A DNA stretch of 14,050 nucleotides from assembly GCA_964640955.1 (NCBI GenBank), contig CAZXJI010000039.1, positions 1 through 14,050 of the forward strand. The letters run 5' to 3'. Shown piece after piece: positions 1 to 8,045 of this stretch. The notes under the pieces are model-generated. The model was not told the origin of the DNA, made no database searches, and was given only the letters and a program-made list of their open reading frames with translations. The stretch's first letter is position 1. Each line of letters opens with the position of its first letter. The translations under genes were made by a program, and so were the position numbers. Source of the DNA: CAXXOK01 sp964640955. GTDB taxonomy: Bacteria > Bacillota > Clostridia > Christensenellales > Aristaeellaceae.

Positions 1-103
1 AAGGGCTGTGCGGACGAACGCAGTGCGGACGGACGACTATCCTGTGCTTCAAGCGTGATCCCTCGTGCTTAGCCCGCCGTTTAAGGAGGCGACCCGAAGG
101 TTT

Positions 104-130
104 CCAAAGGGCGAGCGGAAAGCCCTTTGG
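104..130. repeat. perfect 9-bp inverted repeat (hairpin)
   Basis: CCAAAGGGC (104-112) and GCCCTTTGG (122-130) are perfect inverted copies around a 9-base loop. No T-run follows on either strand, so it is not a standard intrinsic terminator. It lies in the 258-base non-coding stretch beyond the rny terminator. No gene is supported in 1-258. The only open frame there runs on into the antisense of rny. Confidence 0.5.
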
Positions 131-136
131 CCGCAT

Positions 137-177
137 CCGCAGGTGCGGAACCCCGCGCACCCGCAGGTGCGGAACCC
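137..177. repeat. two perfect 17-bp direct repeats, each with a small palindrome
   Basis: CCGCAGGTGCGGAACCC occurs at 137-153 and again at 161-177, a 24-base period. Each copy contains CCGC-AGGT-GCGG, a short self-complementary core. A looser 15-base tandem pair, GTGCGGACGAACGCA and GTGCGGACGGACGAC, lies at 8-37. This resembles extragenic palindromic repeats, but only two copies are visible and no function can be read from them. Confidence 0.55.
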
Positions 178-204
178 AATCCCCCTGCCCCCCGCGGCTA
201 GAAC

Positions 205-249
205 AGAAAAAGCTGGCCAGGAGGCTCTCCCTCCCGGCCAGCTTTTTCT
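205..249 (-). terminator. intrinsic terminator of rny (probably bidirectional)
   Basis: A 14-bp perfect stem pairs AGAAAAAGCTGGCC (205-218) with GGCCAGCTTTTTCT (236-249). The loop holds a further GGAGG/CCTCC pairing. Read on the minus strand it begins 9 bases after the rny stop codon and ends in five Ts, so it fits an rny terminator well. The symmetrical A- and T-runs would let it stop plus-strand transcription too. Confidence 0.9.
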
Positions 250-258
250 CTATTCCGC

Positions 259-1800
<1,542 letters not shown>

Positions 1801-1879
1801 GTTCATCCGCTCCCTCTGTTCCAGATTCTCAAATTCAATTTAACGGTTGGGCGGAAGGGGCGGGGGTCCGTTAACGCAG

Positions 1880-1909
1880 AAAAAGCCCCCGGGCCATGCC
1901 CGCGCGGCT
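1880..1909 (-). terminator. intrinsic terminator or attenuator upstream of rny
   Basis: On the minus strand an AGCC/GGCT stem and an inner CGGGC-ATG-GCCCG hairpin are followed directly by five Ts (the A-run at 1880-1884). It lies about 80 bases before the rny start and about 300 bases after a strong promoter on the same strand. It could end a separate small RNA or act as a regulated attenuator in the rny leader. I see no convincing promoter between it and rny, which favours the attenuator reading. Confidence 0.65.
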
Positions 1910-2205
1910 GCTGCGTATCGATCATTCTAGGGACGGCATTATGCCTTTTGCTCCGACGTTCGCGGTTGTACGCGCATGCAACGGCGCGTTTACCGCGCGC
2001 GGCCACATAAGCGTTATCGACGCTCAAAACATATACAACAAGTGGCGCTGGACGCCGCCTTTCGTAATAACCCGCCGCCATACGGTGTGGCGCACGCGCG
2101 TCCAAAGGGGGTCGCGCGTACTGCGGGGAAGCCGATCCATGGAAATCTATTCCAATAACAGCTGGGACGCTTCTTGTCGGGAAGCTGTATCCCAATCAGC
2201 CGACA
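1880..2205 (-). ncRNA. putative structured rny leader RNA or independent small RNA
   Basis: This roughly 325-base stretch runs from the expected start point of the promoter at 2211-2239 to the terminator at 1880-1909. It contains several hairpins. One is a 7-bp ACGCGCG/CGCGCGT stem (2094-2100 with 2113-2119). At the 5' end two pairings exclude each other: ACAGCT/AGCTGT (2158-2163 with 2183-2188) against GCTTC/GAAGC plus GGGA/TCCC (2169-2173 with 2181-2185, and 2164-2167 with 2190-2193). I looked for T-box, FMN, TPP, c-di-GMP, tmRNA, SRP and RNase P signatures and recognised none. Open frames inside it lack ribosome binding sites. Whether it is a leader or a separate RNA is inference. Confidence 0.45.
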
Positions 2206-2210
2206 CCCGT

Positions 2211-2239
2211 ATTGTATACGAATGTCACGTTTCTGTCAA
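2211..2239 (-). promoter_or_regulatory. sigma-A-type promoter reading toward rny
   Basis: On the minus strand a perfect TTGACA (2234-2239) and TACAAT (2211-2216) are separated by exactly 17 bases. The likely start is near 2205 in a GGG run. It is among the best promoter matches in the window. It lies about 400 bases from the rny start, with no supported gene between. Confidence 0.8.
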
Positions 2240-2270
2240 GAGAATGTAAAATGTGCAGGGCTTGCCGCGA

Positions 2271-2289
2271 GCCGTGCGTCCCGCACGGC
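2271..2289. repeat. 8-bp hairpin between the membrane-protein gene and the rny promoter
   Basis: GCCGTGCG (2271-2278) and CGCACGGC (2282-2289) pair perfectly around the triloop TCC. It lies downstream of the stop of the minus-strand membrane-protein gene and just upstream of the rny-leader promoter. No T-run follows on either strand, so a terminator role is uncertain. It may instead trim or protect the 3' end of the upstream mRNA. Confidence 0.45.
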
Positions 2290-2337
2290 CCGAAAGCCGG
2301 TGAAATAAAGAGTTTGCGGCTGTTTCCGGATGCGGGC

Positions 2338-3624
2338 TCAGGCGGCGGGCGCCGCGGGCGGGGCGGCCGGCGAAGGCATCAGCAGCGCCGTGAACAGGCA
2401 CACCGTAAGCGGGATCTCCCGGGAGTAGAACACGGTGCCCAGCAGCAGACAGAACAGCAAAAATACACGCGCGAGCGCCAGGTGGGGGAAGGCGGGCGAG
2501 GCGGCGATTCCCTTTTCCGACCCGCGGCCGATGAACCACGCGCCCGCCGCGAACGCCGCCGTGCCCGCCACGCCCATGCCGGAGAGCAGGTCGAGCAGAT
2601 CGCTGTGCATGCCCAGCAGCTTTTCCCCGCCGAACAGGGAGCCGAAAAGCGGGCTTTGGGCGATGCCTTCCAGCGACAATTGGTATTCGGTGAGGCGCGT
2701 GCCCGTGTCCACAACGCCGCCGGTGAGCATGGCGGCCAGCTGGCTTAGGCTGTAGGCGGCGTTTTCGAACCCGAGACCCGCGGCCAGGCCGCCCGCCCAC
2801 AGCGTGAGCGGCACGCGCGCAAGCCACAGCGCCGCGAAAAAAGGCAGCGTGCACCAAAACGACGCGCCGACCGAAAGGCGCTTGAAAACGGCCCTCAGCA
2901 GCGCCGCCAGCAGCTCCACGGCCACGATCGCGGCGGTGAAAAGGATGGCGTAGGTGTACTGGGAAAGTCCGATCATCACGACCTGCGCTATGAGCAGCGC
3001 GGCGACGCCCGCGCGCCGGACGCCCCGCAGGGTGAACAGGTAATAGAACATCACCGGCAGCGAAAGCACGCTCGCGTAAATAAAGTCGTACCCGCCGATG
3101 TTTTTGAGCATCAGCTCCCGCAGATAATCCTCGCGCCCGGGTTCCCCGGAGCCCAGCGAGCGCGCGTAGGCGTATACCCGGCCGCCGCGAAGCATGCCCT
3201 CCACCAGCCAGCCGATCGTGGTCAGGGTGGTCACGGCCAGAAGCGCAAACAGCAGGGGCTTTACGTACCGGTACAGCCGCCCGTCCTCGCGCCGGCGCGC
3301 GTAGGCGCACCACAGCAGCGGAAACCAGAACATACCCTGCATGGCAAGGTAGCCCGCAAATTGCCCGCCGCCCCGGTTGAGAAAAAAGAACAGGCAAAGC
3401 GGCAGGGCGAGCGCGAAAATGACCCGCGGCACGAAGGTCCGCCAGTGGTTTGTGAGCGTGTCCCCGTCCAGCAGCACGCCCGCGCCGAACACGGCCACCG
3501 CCAGCGCCCCCGTCGCCGCGTGCAGCGCCGCCTGCGCCGCGGGCAGCAGAAGCCAGGTCATATAAATGAGCATCGACGCGTTTGCGAGGTGGACCGAAAG
3601 CGTATCGTAGCGCCTTGCCTTCAC
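2338..3624 (-). CDS. O-antigen ligase/polymerase-like membrane protein
   Basis: The product is a 428-residue polytopic membrane protein with roughly ten hydrophobic segments. A longer extracytoplasmic-type loop near residues 285-345 contains R310 and GMHSDLLDLLSGMGVAG (338-354). That Arg and His-x-x-hydrophobic-L plus Gly-rich arrangement is typical of the O-antigen ligase/polymerase (WaaL/Wzy-C) superfamily, which transfers or polymerises lipid-linked glycans on the outer face of the membrane. Start: GTG at 3624, with AAGGGGG (3632-3638) seven bases upstream. The first internal Met is at residue 18. The promoter at 3663-3691 fits it. No glycosyltransferases lie beside it, so the substrate cannot be guessed. 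The Pro/Ala-rich C-terminal tail is poorly conserved-looking. The superfamily call is by motif and topology only. Confidence 0.7.
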   Translation of the reverse strand: MKARRYDTLSVHLANASMLIYMTWLLLPAAQAALHAATGALAVAVFGAGVLLDGDTLTNHWRTFVPRVIFALALPLCLFFFLNRGGGQFAGYLAMQGMFWFPLLWCAYARRREDGRLYRYVKPLLFALLAVTTLTTIGWLVEGMLRGGRVYAYARSLGSGEPGREDYLRELMLKNIGGYDFIYASVLSLPVMFYYLFTLRGVRRAGVAALLIAQVVMIGLSQYTYAILFTAAIVAVELLAALLRAVFKRLSVGASFWCTLPFFAALWLARVPLTLWAGGLAAGLGFENAAYSLSQLAAMLTGGVVDTGTRLTEYQLSLEGIAQSPLFGSLFGGEKLLGMHSDLLDLLSGMGVAGTAAFAAGAWFIGRGSEKGIAASPAFPHLALARVFLLFCLLLGTVFYSREIPLTVCLFTALLMPSPAAPPAAPAA

Positions 3625-3662
3625 GCGGGCGCCCCCTTCCCGTTTCCCTGCGATGATGTCTC

Positions 3663-3691
3663 ATTATACATGCCCGGCCGCCTTCCGGCAA
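3663..3691 (-). promoter_or_regulatory. promoter for the membrane-protein gene
   Basis: On the minus strand TTGCCG (3686-3691) and a perfect TATAAT (3663-3668) are separated by 17 bases. The predicted start is about 30 bases before the GTG at 3624. It diverges from the promoter at 3740-3768, with 48 bases between the two -35 boxes. Confidence 0.75.
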
Positions 3692-3739
3692 GCCGGAACG
3701 GCGCGCAACCGAAGGCGGGAGCCTGCCCGCTCCCGCTGT

Positions 3740-3768
3740 TTGACGCGCGCGCGCCCCTGTTGTATAAT
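3740..3768 (+). promoter_or_regulatory. promoter for the riboflavin kinase-ecf-truA-mreB run
   Basis: TTGACG (3740-3745) and a perfect TATAAT (3763-3768) are separated by 17 bases. Transcription would start near 3775, leaving a leader of about 92 bases before the riboflavin kinase start. No comparably good promoter was seen before ecfA1, truA or mreB, so this one may serve all six genes. Confidence 0.85.
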
Positions 3769-3800
3769 TTATAATTACGGCCGGCGTGCGAAGCCGTGCC

Positions 3801-3821
3801 GGGGGATGCGCCGCATCCCCC
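3801..3821 (+). promoter_or_regulatory. stable hairpin in the riboflavin kinase leader
   Basis: GGGGGATGC (3801-3809) and GCATCCCCC (3813-3821) pair perfectly around GCC. It sits about 25 bases into the predicted transcript. There is no T-run and the leader is far too short for an FMN riboswitch, so it is more likely a 5'-stabilising or translation-modulating hairpin. Confidence 0.5.
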
Positions 3822-3866
3822 GCGAACCCGCCGGTTTCGGCCGGACGAACGGTAAGGAGCCTGCCC

Positions 3867-4274
3867 ATGAGCGAGCGATTGCCCTTCACCATCGGCGGCC
3901 GCACCGTGCGCGGCAAGCGGTTGGGCACGGAACTGGGCTTTCCCACCGCCAACCTGGATTATCCTTCCGGCGTCCAGCTGCCGGAAAACGGCGTGTACGT
4001 CGCTTCGGCGCTGGTGGACGGCAGGCGCTATGTGGCGATCCTCAACCAGGGGCGGCACCCCACCGCGCCCCAGGGCCGCGCGACCATTGAAACCCACCTG
4101 CTGGGCTACGAGGGCGGCGAGCTGTACGGCCGGGAACTGACGCTGACCTACCTTGCCTACCTGCGGCCCGAGCGCAAATTTGCGACGCTTGCCGCGCTCC
4201 GGGCGCAGCTGGCGCAGGACGAGGCCGAGGCCCTGCGCTGGGTGCGCCTGCACGGGCCGGCCGGGAACGCCTGA
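3867..4274 (+). CDS. stand-alone riboflavin kinase (flavokinase) domain protein
   Basis: It should phosphorylate riboflavin to FMN using ATP. The 135-residue product matches the C-terminal kinase half of bacterial RibF: GKRLGTELGFPTANL near 16-30, with the T27/N29 nucleotide-metal residues; NGVY at 41-44; ETHLLGY at 75-81, with the candidate catalytic Glu75; and the closing LRPERKF helix (99-105). Usual bacterial RibF is about 310 residues with an N-terminal FMN adenylyltransferase domain, which is absent here. Start: ATG at 3867, with AAGGAG (3854-3859) seven bases upstream. The open frame extends 27 codons further 5' but without a ribosome site. It is the first gene after the promoter at 3740 and precedes the ECF module by 53 bases. 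A bifunctional RibF may exist elsewhere in the genome. Confidence 0.85.
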   Translation: MSERLPFTIGGRTVRGKRLGTELGFPTANLDYPSGVQLPENGVYVASALVDGRRYVAILNQGRHPTAPQGRATIETHLLGYEGGELYGRELTLTYLAYLRPERKFATLAALRAQLAQDEAEALRWVRLHGPAGNA

Positions 4275-4327
4275 CCCCCCCTTTCCCCGACGCCGATGAT
4301 CTATTTTTACGATACGAAGGAGACCCT

Positions 4328-5170
4328 ATGGACTGCATCAACCCCATCGAAATACAGAACGCGGCCTACCGCTACGAGGACGACGGCCAGCAGGCCGTCG
4401 ACCACGTGTCCCTTTCGATCCGGAAGGGCTCCATGATCGCGGTGCTGGGGCACAACGGCTCGGGCAAAAGCACGCTGGCCAAGCTGATGAACGCCCTTTA
4501 CCTGCCCACCGAGGGGCGGGTGCTGGTGTGCGGGCTGGACACCCTGAAAGAAGAAAACCTGTGGGACGTGCGCAGGCACGCCGGCATGGTGTTCCAGAAT
4601 CCGGACAATCAGATCGTGGCGACCGTCGTGCGCGAGGACGTGGCTTTCGGGCTGGAGAACCTGGGCGTGCCCCAGCCGGAAATGCTGCCCCGCATCGACG
4701 ACGCGCTGGCCGCCGTGCGTATGACCGAGTACGCCGCCGCGGCGCCCCACATGCTCTCCGGCGGGCAGAAGCAGCGCGTGGCCGTGGCCGGGGTGCTGGC
4801 CATGCAGCCCGAGGTGATGATCCTGGACGAGTCAACCGCGATGCTGGACCCCTCCGGCCGGGAGGAAGTCTTTTCGACGGTGCAGAAACTGAACCGCGAA
4901 AAGGGCATCACCGTGGTGTGGATAACCCACTTCATGGAGGAGGCGGCGCTGTGCGGCCGCGTGGTGGTGCTGCACCACGGCGCGATCGCCATGGACGGCA
5001 CGCCCCGCGAGGTGTTCGGCCGCGTGACGGAGCTTAAAAAACTGGGGCTGGACGTGCCCCCGATGGCGGAACTGGCGGGGATGCTGCGCGAGGGCGGTTT
5101 GCCGCTGCCCGCGGGGATCCTGACGGTGGACGATATGGAAAAGGAGCTGACGCAATGCCTATCCAGGTAG
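4328..5170 (+). CDS. ecfA1: energy-coupling factor transporter ATPase EcfA1
   Basis: One of the two ATPases of an ECF vitamin/cofactor importer, working at the cytoplasmic face with EcfA2 and EcfT. The 280-residue product has Walker A GHNGSGKST (41-49), Q-loop Q90 in FQNPDNQ, signature LSGGQ (143-147), Walker B VMILDE (163-168) with catalytic E168, and switch H201. FQNPDNQ is characteristic of the EcfA1 type. The C-terminal region of about 50 residues is typical of EcfA proteins. Start: ATG at 4328, with AAGGAG (4317-4322) five bases upstream. The stop codon overlaps the ecfA2 start by 16 bases, so the two are probably translationally coupled. No S component is encoded nearby, which is usual for a shared group II module. 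Confidence 0.96.
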   Translation: MDCINPIEIQNAAYRYEDDGQQAVDHVSLSIRKGSMIAVLGHNGSGKSTLAKLMNALYLPTEGRVLVCGLDTLKEENLWDVRRHAGMVFQNPDNQIVATVVREDVAFGLENLGVPQPEMLPRIDDALAAVRMTEYAAAAPHMLSGGQKQRVAVAGVLAMQPEVMILDESTAMLDPSGREEVFSTVQKLNREKGITVVWITHFMEEAALCGRVVVLHHGAIAMDGTPREVFGRVTELKKLGLDVPPMAELAGMLREGGLPLPAGILTVDDMEKELTQCLSR

Positions 5171-6120
5171 AGCACCTGACCCATACCTATCTGCCCGGCA
5201 GCCCCTTTTCATCCACCGCCATCCACGACCTGTCGCTTTCCATCGAGGACGGGGAGTTTATCGGGGTGCTGGGGCATACGGGCTCGGGCAAGACGACCTT
5301 CGTCATGCACTTGAACGGGCTGCTCAAACCCACCGAAGGCCGCGTGATCGTGGACGGGACGGACATCACCCGGAAGGGCGTGAGCCTTCTGGACGTGCGC
5401 AAAAAGGTGGGGCTGGTGTTCCAGTACCCCGAATACCAGCTTTTTGAGGAAACCGTCGCCAAGGACGTGGCGTTCGGCCCCAGGAACATGGGCCTTTCCC
5501 GGGAGGAGATCGACGCGCGCGTCGCCTGGGCGCTTGCGCAGGTGGGGCTGGACGCGGCCGAGGTGGCCGACGTTTCCCCCTTCGAGCTTTCCGGCGGGCA
5601 GATGCGCCGCGTCGCTATCGCGGGGGTGCTGGCCATGCGGCCCCGCACCCTGATCCTGGACGAGCCTACCGCGGGGCTCGACCCGCGCGGCCGCCGCGCC
5701 ATTCTGGATATGATCCGCCGCCTGCACGCCGAAAACAGCATGACGGTGATCATGGTCAGCCACAGCATGGACGATATCGCCACCCTCGCCACCCGCCTAT
5801 TGGTCATGAGCCGGGGCGAACTGGTGATGAGCGGCACGCCGCGGGCCATTTTCAGCCGCCGCGAGGACCTGAGGGCCATCGGCCTGGGCGTGCCCAAGGG
5901 CGCCGAGCTCTGCCACCGGCTCCGGCAGGCGGGCTACGACCTGCCGGAGGGCCTCTACACCCTCCCCGAGGTGCGCGACGCGATCCTCGCGCTGTACCGG
6001 CGGAGAAAGAGCGAGGCGAGCGGGGAAACGCCCGCGCCTGCCGAAAATATGATCGAACCTTCCGCCATGGCCGACGCAAACGCGCCCGCCGCCGGAAAGG
6101 AGGCGGACGCCGATGCTTAA
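5155..6120 (+). CDS. ecfA2: energy-coupling factor transporter ATPase EcfA2
   Basis: The partner ATPase of EcfA1. The 321-residue product has Walker A GHTGSGKTT (40-48), Q90 in FQYPEYQLF, the usual EcfA2 form, signature LSGGQ (145-149), Walker B TLILDE (165-170) with E170, and switch H203. From about residue 285 the chain continues into an Ala/Glu/Pro-rich tail of about 35 residues that is longer than usual and looks disordered. That tail is encoded across the ecfT ribosome site. Start: ATG at 5155, inside ecfA1, with AAGGAG (5141-5146) eight bases upstream. The 3' end overlaps ecfT by 8 bases. Confidence 0.96.
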   Translation: MPIQVEHLTHTYLPGSPFSSTAIHDLSLSIEDGEFIGVLGHTGSGKTTFVMHLNGLLKPTEGRVIVDGTDITRKGVSLLDVRKKVGLVFQYPEYQLFEETVAKDVAFGPRNMGLSREEIDARVAWALAQVGLDAAEVADVSPFELSGGQMRRVAIAGVLAMRPRTLILDEPTAGLDPRGRRAILDMIRRLHAENSMTVIMVSHSMDDIATLATRLLVMSRGELVMSGTPRAIFSRREDLRAIGLGVPKGAELCHRLRQAGYDLPEGLYTLPEVRDAILALYRRRKSEASGETPAPAENMIEPSAMADANAPAAGKEADADA

Positions 6121-6919
6121 GGACATTACTTTGGGCCAGTACATGCCCGGCAACACCGTGGTGCACCGGCTGGACCCGCGCACCAAGATCATTCTGACCA
6201 CCGCCTATATCGCCATGATCTTTCTGGTGTCCAGCCCCGTGTGGTACGTGGTGCCCACGCTGTACGTGGCGCTCTCGGCGAGGCTGGCGGGGCTGTCCTT
6301 CGGGCAATTGCTCAAGTCCGTCAAGCCCCTGCGTTTTTTGCTCATCCTGACCTTCGTGCTCAACCTGTTCTTTTCAGGCGGTTCCACCGTGCTGGTACGC
6401 TGGGGCGTGGTGACCGTTACGCGGGAGGGCCTGCTGTTGGCCGTGCATTTCAGCATGCGGCTGGTGTTTTTGGTGGTGGGCACCTCGGTGCTGACGCTGA
6501 CCACCTCGCCGGTGGCGCTCAGCGACGGCATCGAGATTCTCTTAAAGCCCCTGAAGGTATTCCATTTCCCCGCCCACGAGCTGGCGATGATGATGACCAT
6601 CGCGCTGCGCTTCATCCCCACGCTGATCGAGGAAACCGACAAAATCATGAAGGCGCAGCAGGCGCGCGGCGCGGATTTCGAAAGCGGCAACCTCATCGCG
6701 CGCGCCAAGGCGATGGTGCCGCTGCTGGTGCCGCTGTTCGTAAGCGCGTTCCGCCGGGCCGGGGAGCTGGCCATGGCGATGGAGGCGCGCTGCTACCACG
6801 GCGGCGAGGGCCGCACGCGCTTGCGGGTGCTGCGCTTTACGGCGGAGGATGCCAAGGCGTTCCTCGTGTCCGCGGCCGCGCTGGCCGTGGTGATCGCGGG
6901 CCGGTCGCTGCTGATGTAG
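6113..6919 (+). CDS. ecfT: energy-coupling factor transporter transmembrane protein EcfT
   Basis: EcfT is the membrane scaffold that couples the EcfA1/EcfA2 dimer to interchangeable substrate-binding S components. The 268-residue product has hydrophobic segments near 27-55, 72-88, 108-130 and 245-264. It carries the two cytoplasmic coupling-helix motifs, ARG at 184-186 (QQARGADFE) and ARC at 225-227 (MEARCYHGGEGRT), that dock into the ATPases. The N-terminal LDPRTK (20-25) is also typical. Start: ATG at 6113, with AAAGGAGG (6096-6103) nine bases upstream, inside ecfA2. Together with the two upstream genes it makes a complete energising module. Confidence 0.96.
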   Translation: MLKDITLGQYMPGNTVVHRLDPRTKIILTTAYIAMIFLVSSPVWYVVPTLYVALSARLAGLSFGQLLKSVKPLRFLLILTFVLNLFFSGGSTVLVRWGVVTVTREGLLLAVHFSMRLVFLVVGTSVLTLTTSPVALSDGIEILLKPLKVFHFPAHELAMMMTIALRFIPTLIEETDKIMKAQQARGADFESGNLIARAKAMVPLLVPLFVSAFRRAGELAMAMEARCYHGGEGRTRLRVLRFTAEDAKAFLVSAAALAVVIAGRSLLM

Positions 6920-6993
6920 CGCAAGCGATCCGGTGGGCGGGGAGACCCCCCGACAAAGAAAAACAGACGACGGACAAAAGGAGGGAACCGCCT

Positions 6994-7896
6994 ATGCCGA
7001 CGATCGGCGCGCGCGCGGCGCAAACGCCGCCAACGGCGGAGGTTCCCTCCGGAACGAATGCCGTTCCGGAAACCCTGCCCGAAACTCCGGCCGGGCCCGC
7101 CGACTGGGTGAACCGCGAAGGGCTGACCGCCGCGGGCGGCAGGCGGCGCGTGCTGCTCACGCTGAGCTACGAGGGCACCGCCTACGCCGGCTGGCAGCGG
7201 CAGATAAACGGCGTGGCCGTGCAGCAGCGGCTGGAGGAAGCGCTGCGAACGCTGACCGGCGAAAGGATCGCCGTGACGGGGGCCAGCCGCACCGACGCGG
7301 GCGTGCACGCCCTGGGGCAGCGCGCGCATTTCGACACCGGGTGCACCATTCCCGCCGACCGGTTCCCCTACGCGCTCAACACCCACCTGCCGCCGGACAT
7401 CCGCGTGCTGGAAGGGCGTGAGGTGGACGCAGGCTTCCACGCCCGTTTCGACGCGAAGGGGAAAACGTACCTTTACCGCATCCACAACGCGCCGCACGCC
7501 GACGCGCTGCTGCGCAACCTGACGGCGCACGTGCCCGTGCCGCTTGATCTGCCCGCGATGCGGGCGGCGCTTGCGGCCATCCCCGGCACGCACGACTTTG
7601 CGGCGTTCCAGGCCAGCGGCGGCACGGCCAAAACGACCGTGCGCACGATACGGGAGGCGACGCTTGCGCGGGACGGGACGGAGATCGCCCTGACCGTGCG
7701 GGGGGACGCGTTTCTCTACAACATGGTGCGCATCGTCGCCGGAACGCTGATCGAGGTGGGCAAGGGGAAGCTTTCTGCGGATTGCTTTATCCGGGCGTTT
7801 GAGACGGGCGACCGGCTTATACTGGGCCCCACCGCCCCGGCGAAGGGGCTTACGCTGATGCGCGTGTACTACGCGTGGGATGCGCCGCCTGCGTAG
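6994..7896 (+). CDS. truA: tRNA pseudouridine(38-40) synthase TruA
   Basis: TruA converts uridines 38-40 of tRNA anticodon stem-loops to pseudouridine. The 300-residue product contains SYEGTAYAGWQRQ (58-70) and the catalytic motif GASRTDAGVHA with nucleophile D101, followed by the expected FHARFDAKGKTYLYRI and FLYNMVRIVAGTL blocks. Start: ATG at 6994, with AAAGGAGGG (6977-6985) eight bases upstream. This gives a Pro/Ala/Thr-rich extension of about 50 residues before the usual TruA beginning. No Met lies nearer the core, and a GTG at 7108 has no ribosome site. It follows ecfT by 74 bases. The ecfA1-ecfA2-ecfT-truA order is common in Bacillota. Confidence 0.96.
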   Translation: MPTIGARAAQTPPTAEVPSGTNAVPETLPETPAGPADWVNREGLTAAGGRRRVLLTLSYEGTAYAGWQRQINGVAVQQRLEEALRTLTGERIAVTGASRTDAGVHALGQRAHFDTGCTIPADRFPYALNTHLPPDIRVLEGREVDAGFHARFDAKGKTYLYRIHNAPHADALLRNLTAHVPVPLDLPAMRAALAAIPGTHDFAAFQASGGTAKTTVRTIREATLARDGTEIALTVRGDAFLYNMVRIVAGTLIEVGKGKLSADCFIRAFETGDRLILGPTAPAKGLTLMRVYYAWDAPPA

Positions 7897-7997
7897 GGTG
7901 CCGGCGTCCCTGGAGATGCGAAGGGGTTTTGAACCGGCGCGGCGAATGTAGCATTGCGAGAGACGAAAACGACGGGCGGAAGGCCGAGGCGACGAAG

Positions 7998-8018
7998 GCC
8001 CCCTGGGCGCGCGGGGGC
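7998..8018 (+). repeat. GC hairpin in the truA-mreB gap
   Basis: GCCCCC (7998-8003) and GGGGGC (8013-8018) pair around a 9-base loop, ending 27 bases before the mreB-like start. There is no T-run, so it is not a clear terminator. The 149-base gap holds no gene and no promoter I would defend. It might be a processing or stability element separating mreB expression from truA. Confidence 0.35.
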
Positions 8019-8045
8019 TCTCCGGAAAAGATAAAGGGGTAGGAC

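Noticed and set aside
2024..2140. 38-codon Arg-rich open frame in the rny leader, a possible leader peptide
   Set aside because: It has an ATG and a stop but no ribosome site. Arg codons are expected by chance in such GC-rich DNA. Kept only as a remote possibility.
1803..2195. 130-codon minus-strand open frame in the rny leader
   Set aside because: It needs a TTG start without a ribosome site, runs through the terminator hairpin and has no recognisable domain.
1880..2205. Known RNA classes (tmRNA, RNase P RNA, SRP RNA, T-box, FMN, TPP, c-di-GMP) for the rny upstream RNA
   Set aside because: None of the hallmark conserved sequences of these classes could be found by eye in the stretch.
2225..3952. 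575-codon minus-strand open frame across the membrane-protein gene and its promoters
   Set aside because: Its Arg/Gly/Ala-rich product has no domains, it crosses two strong divergent promoters, and another frame there encodes a coherent membrane protein with a ribosome site.
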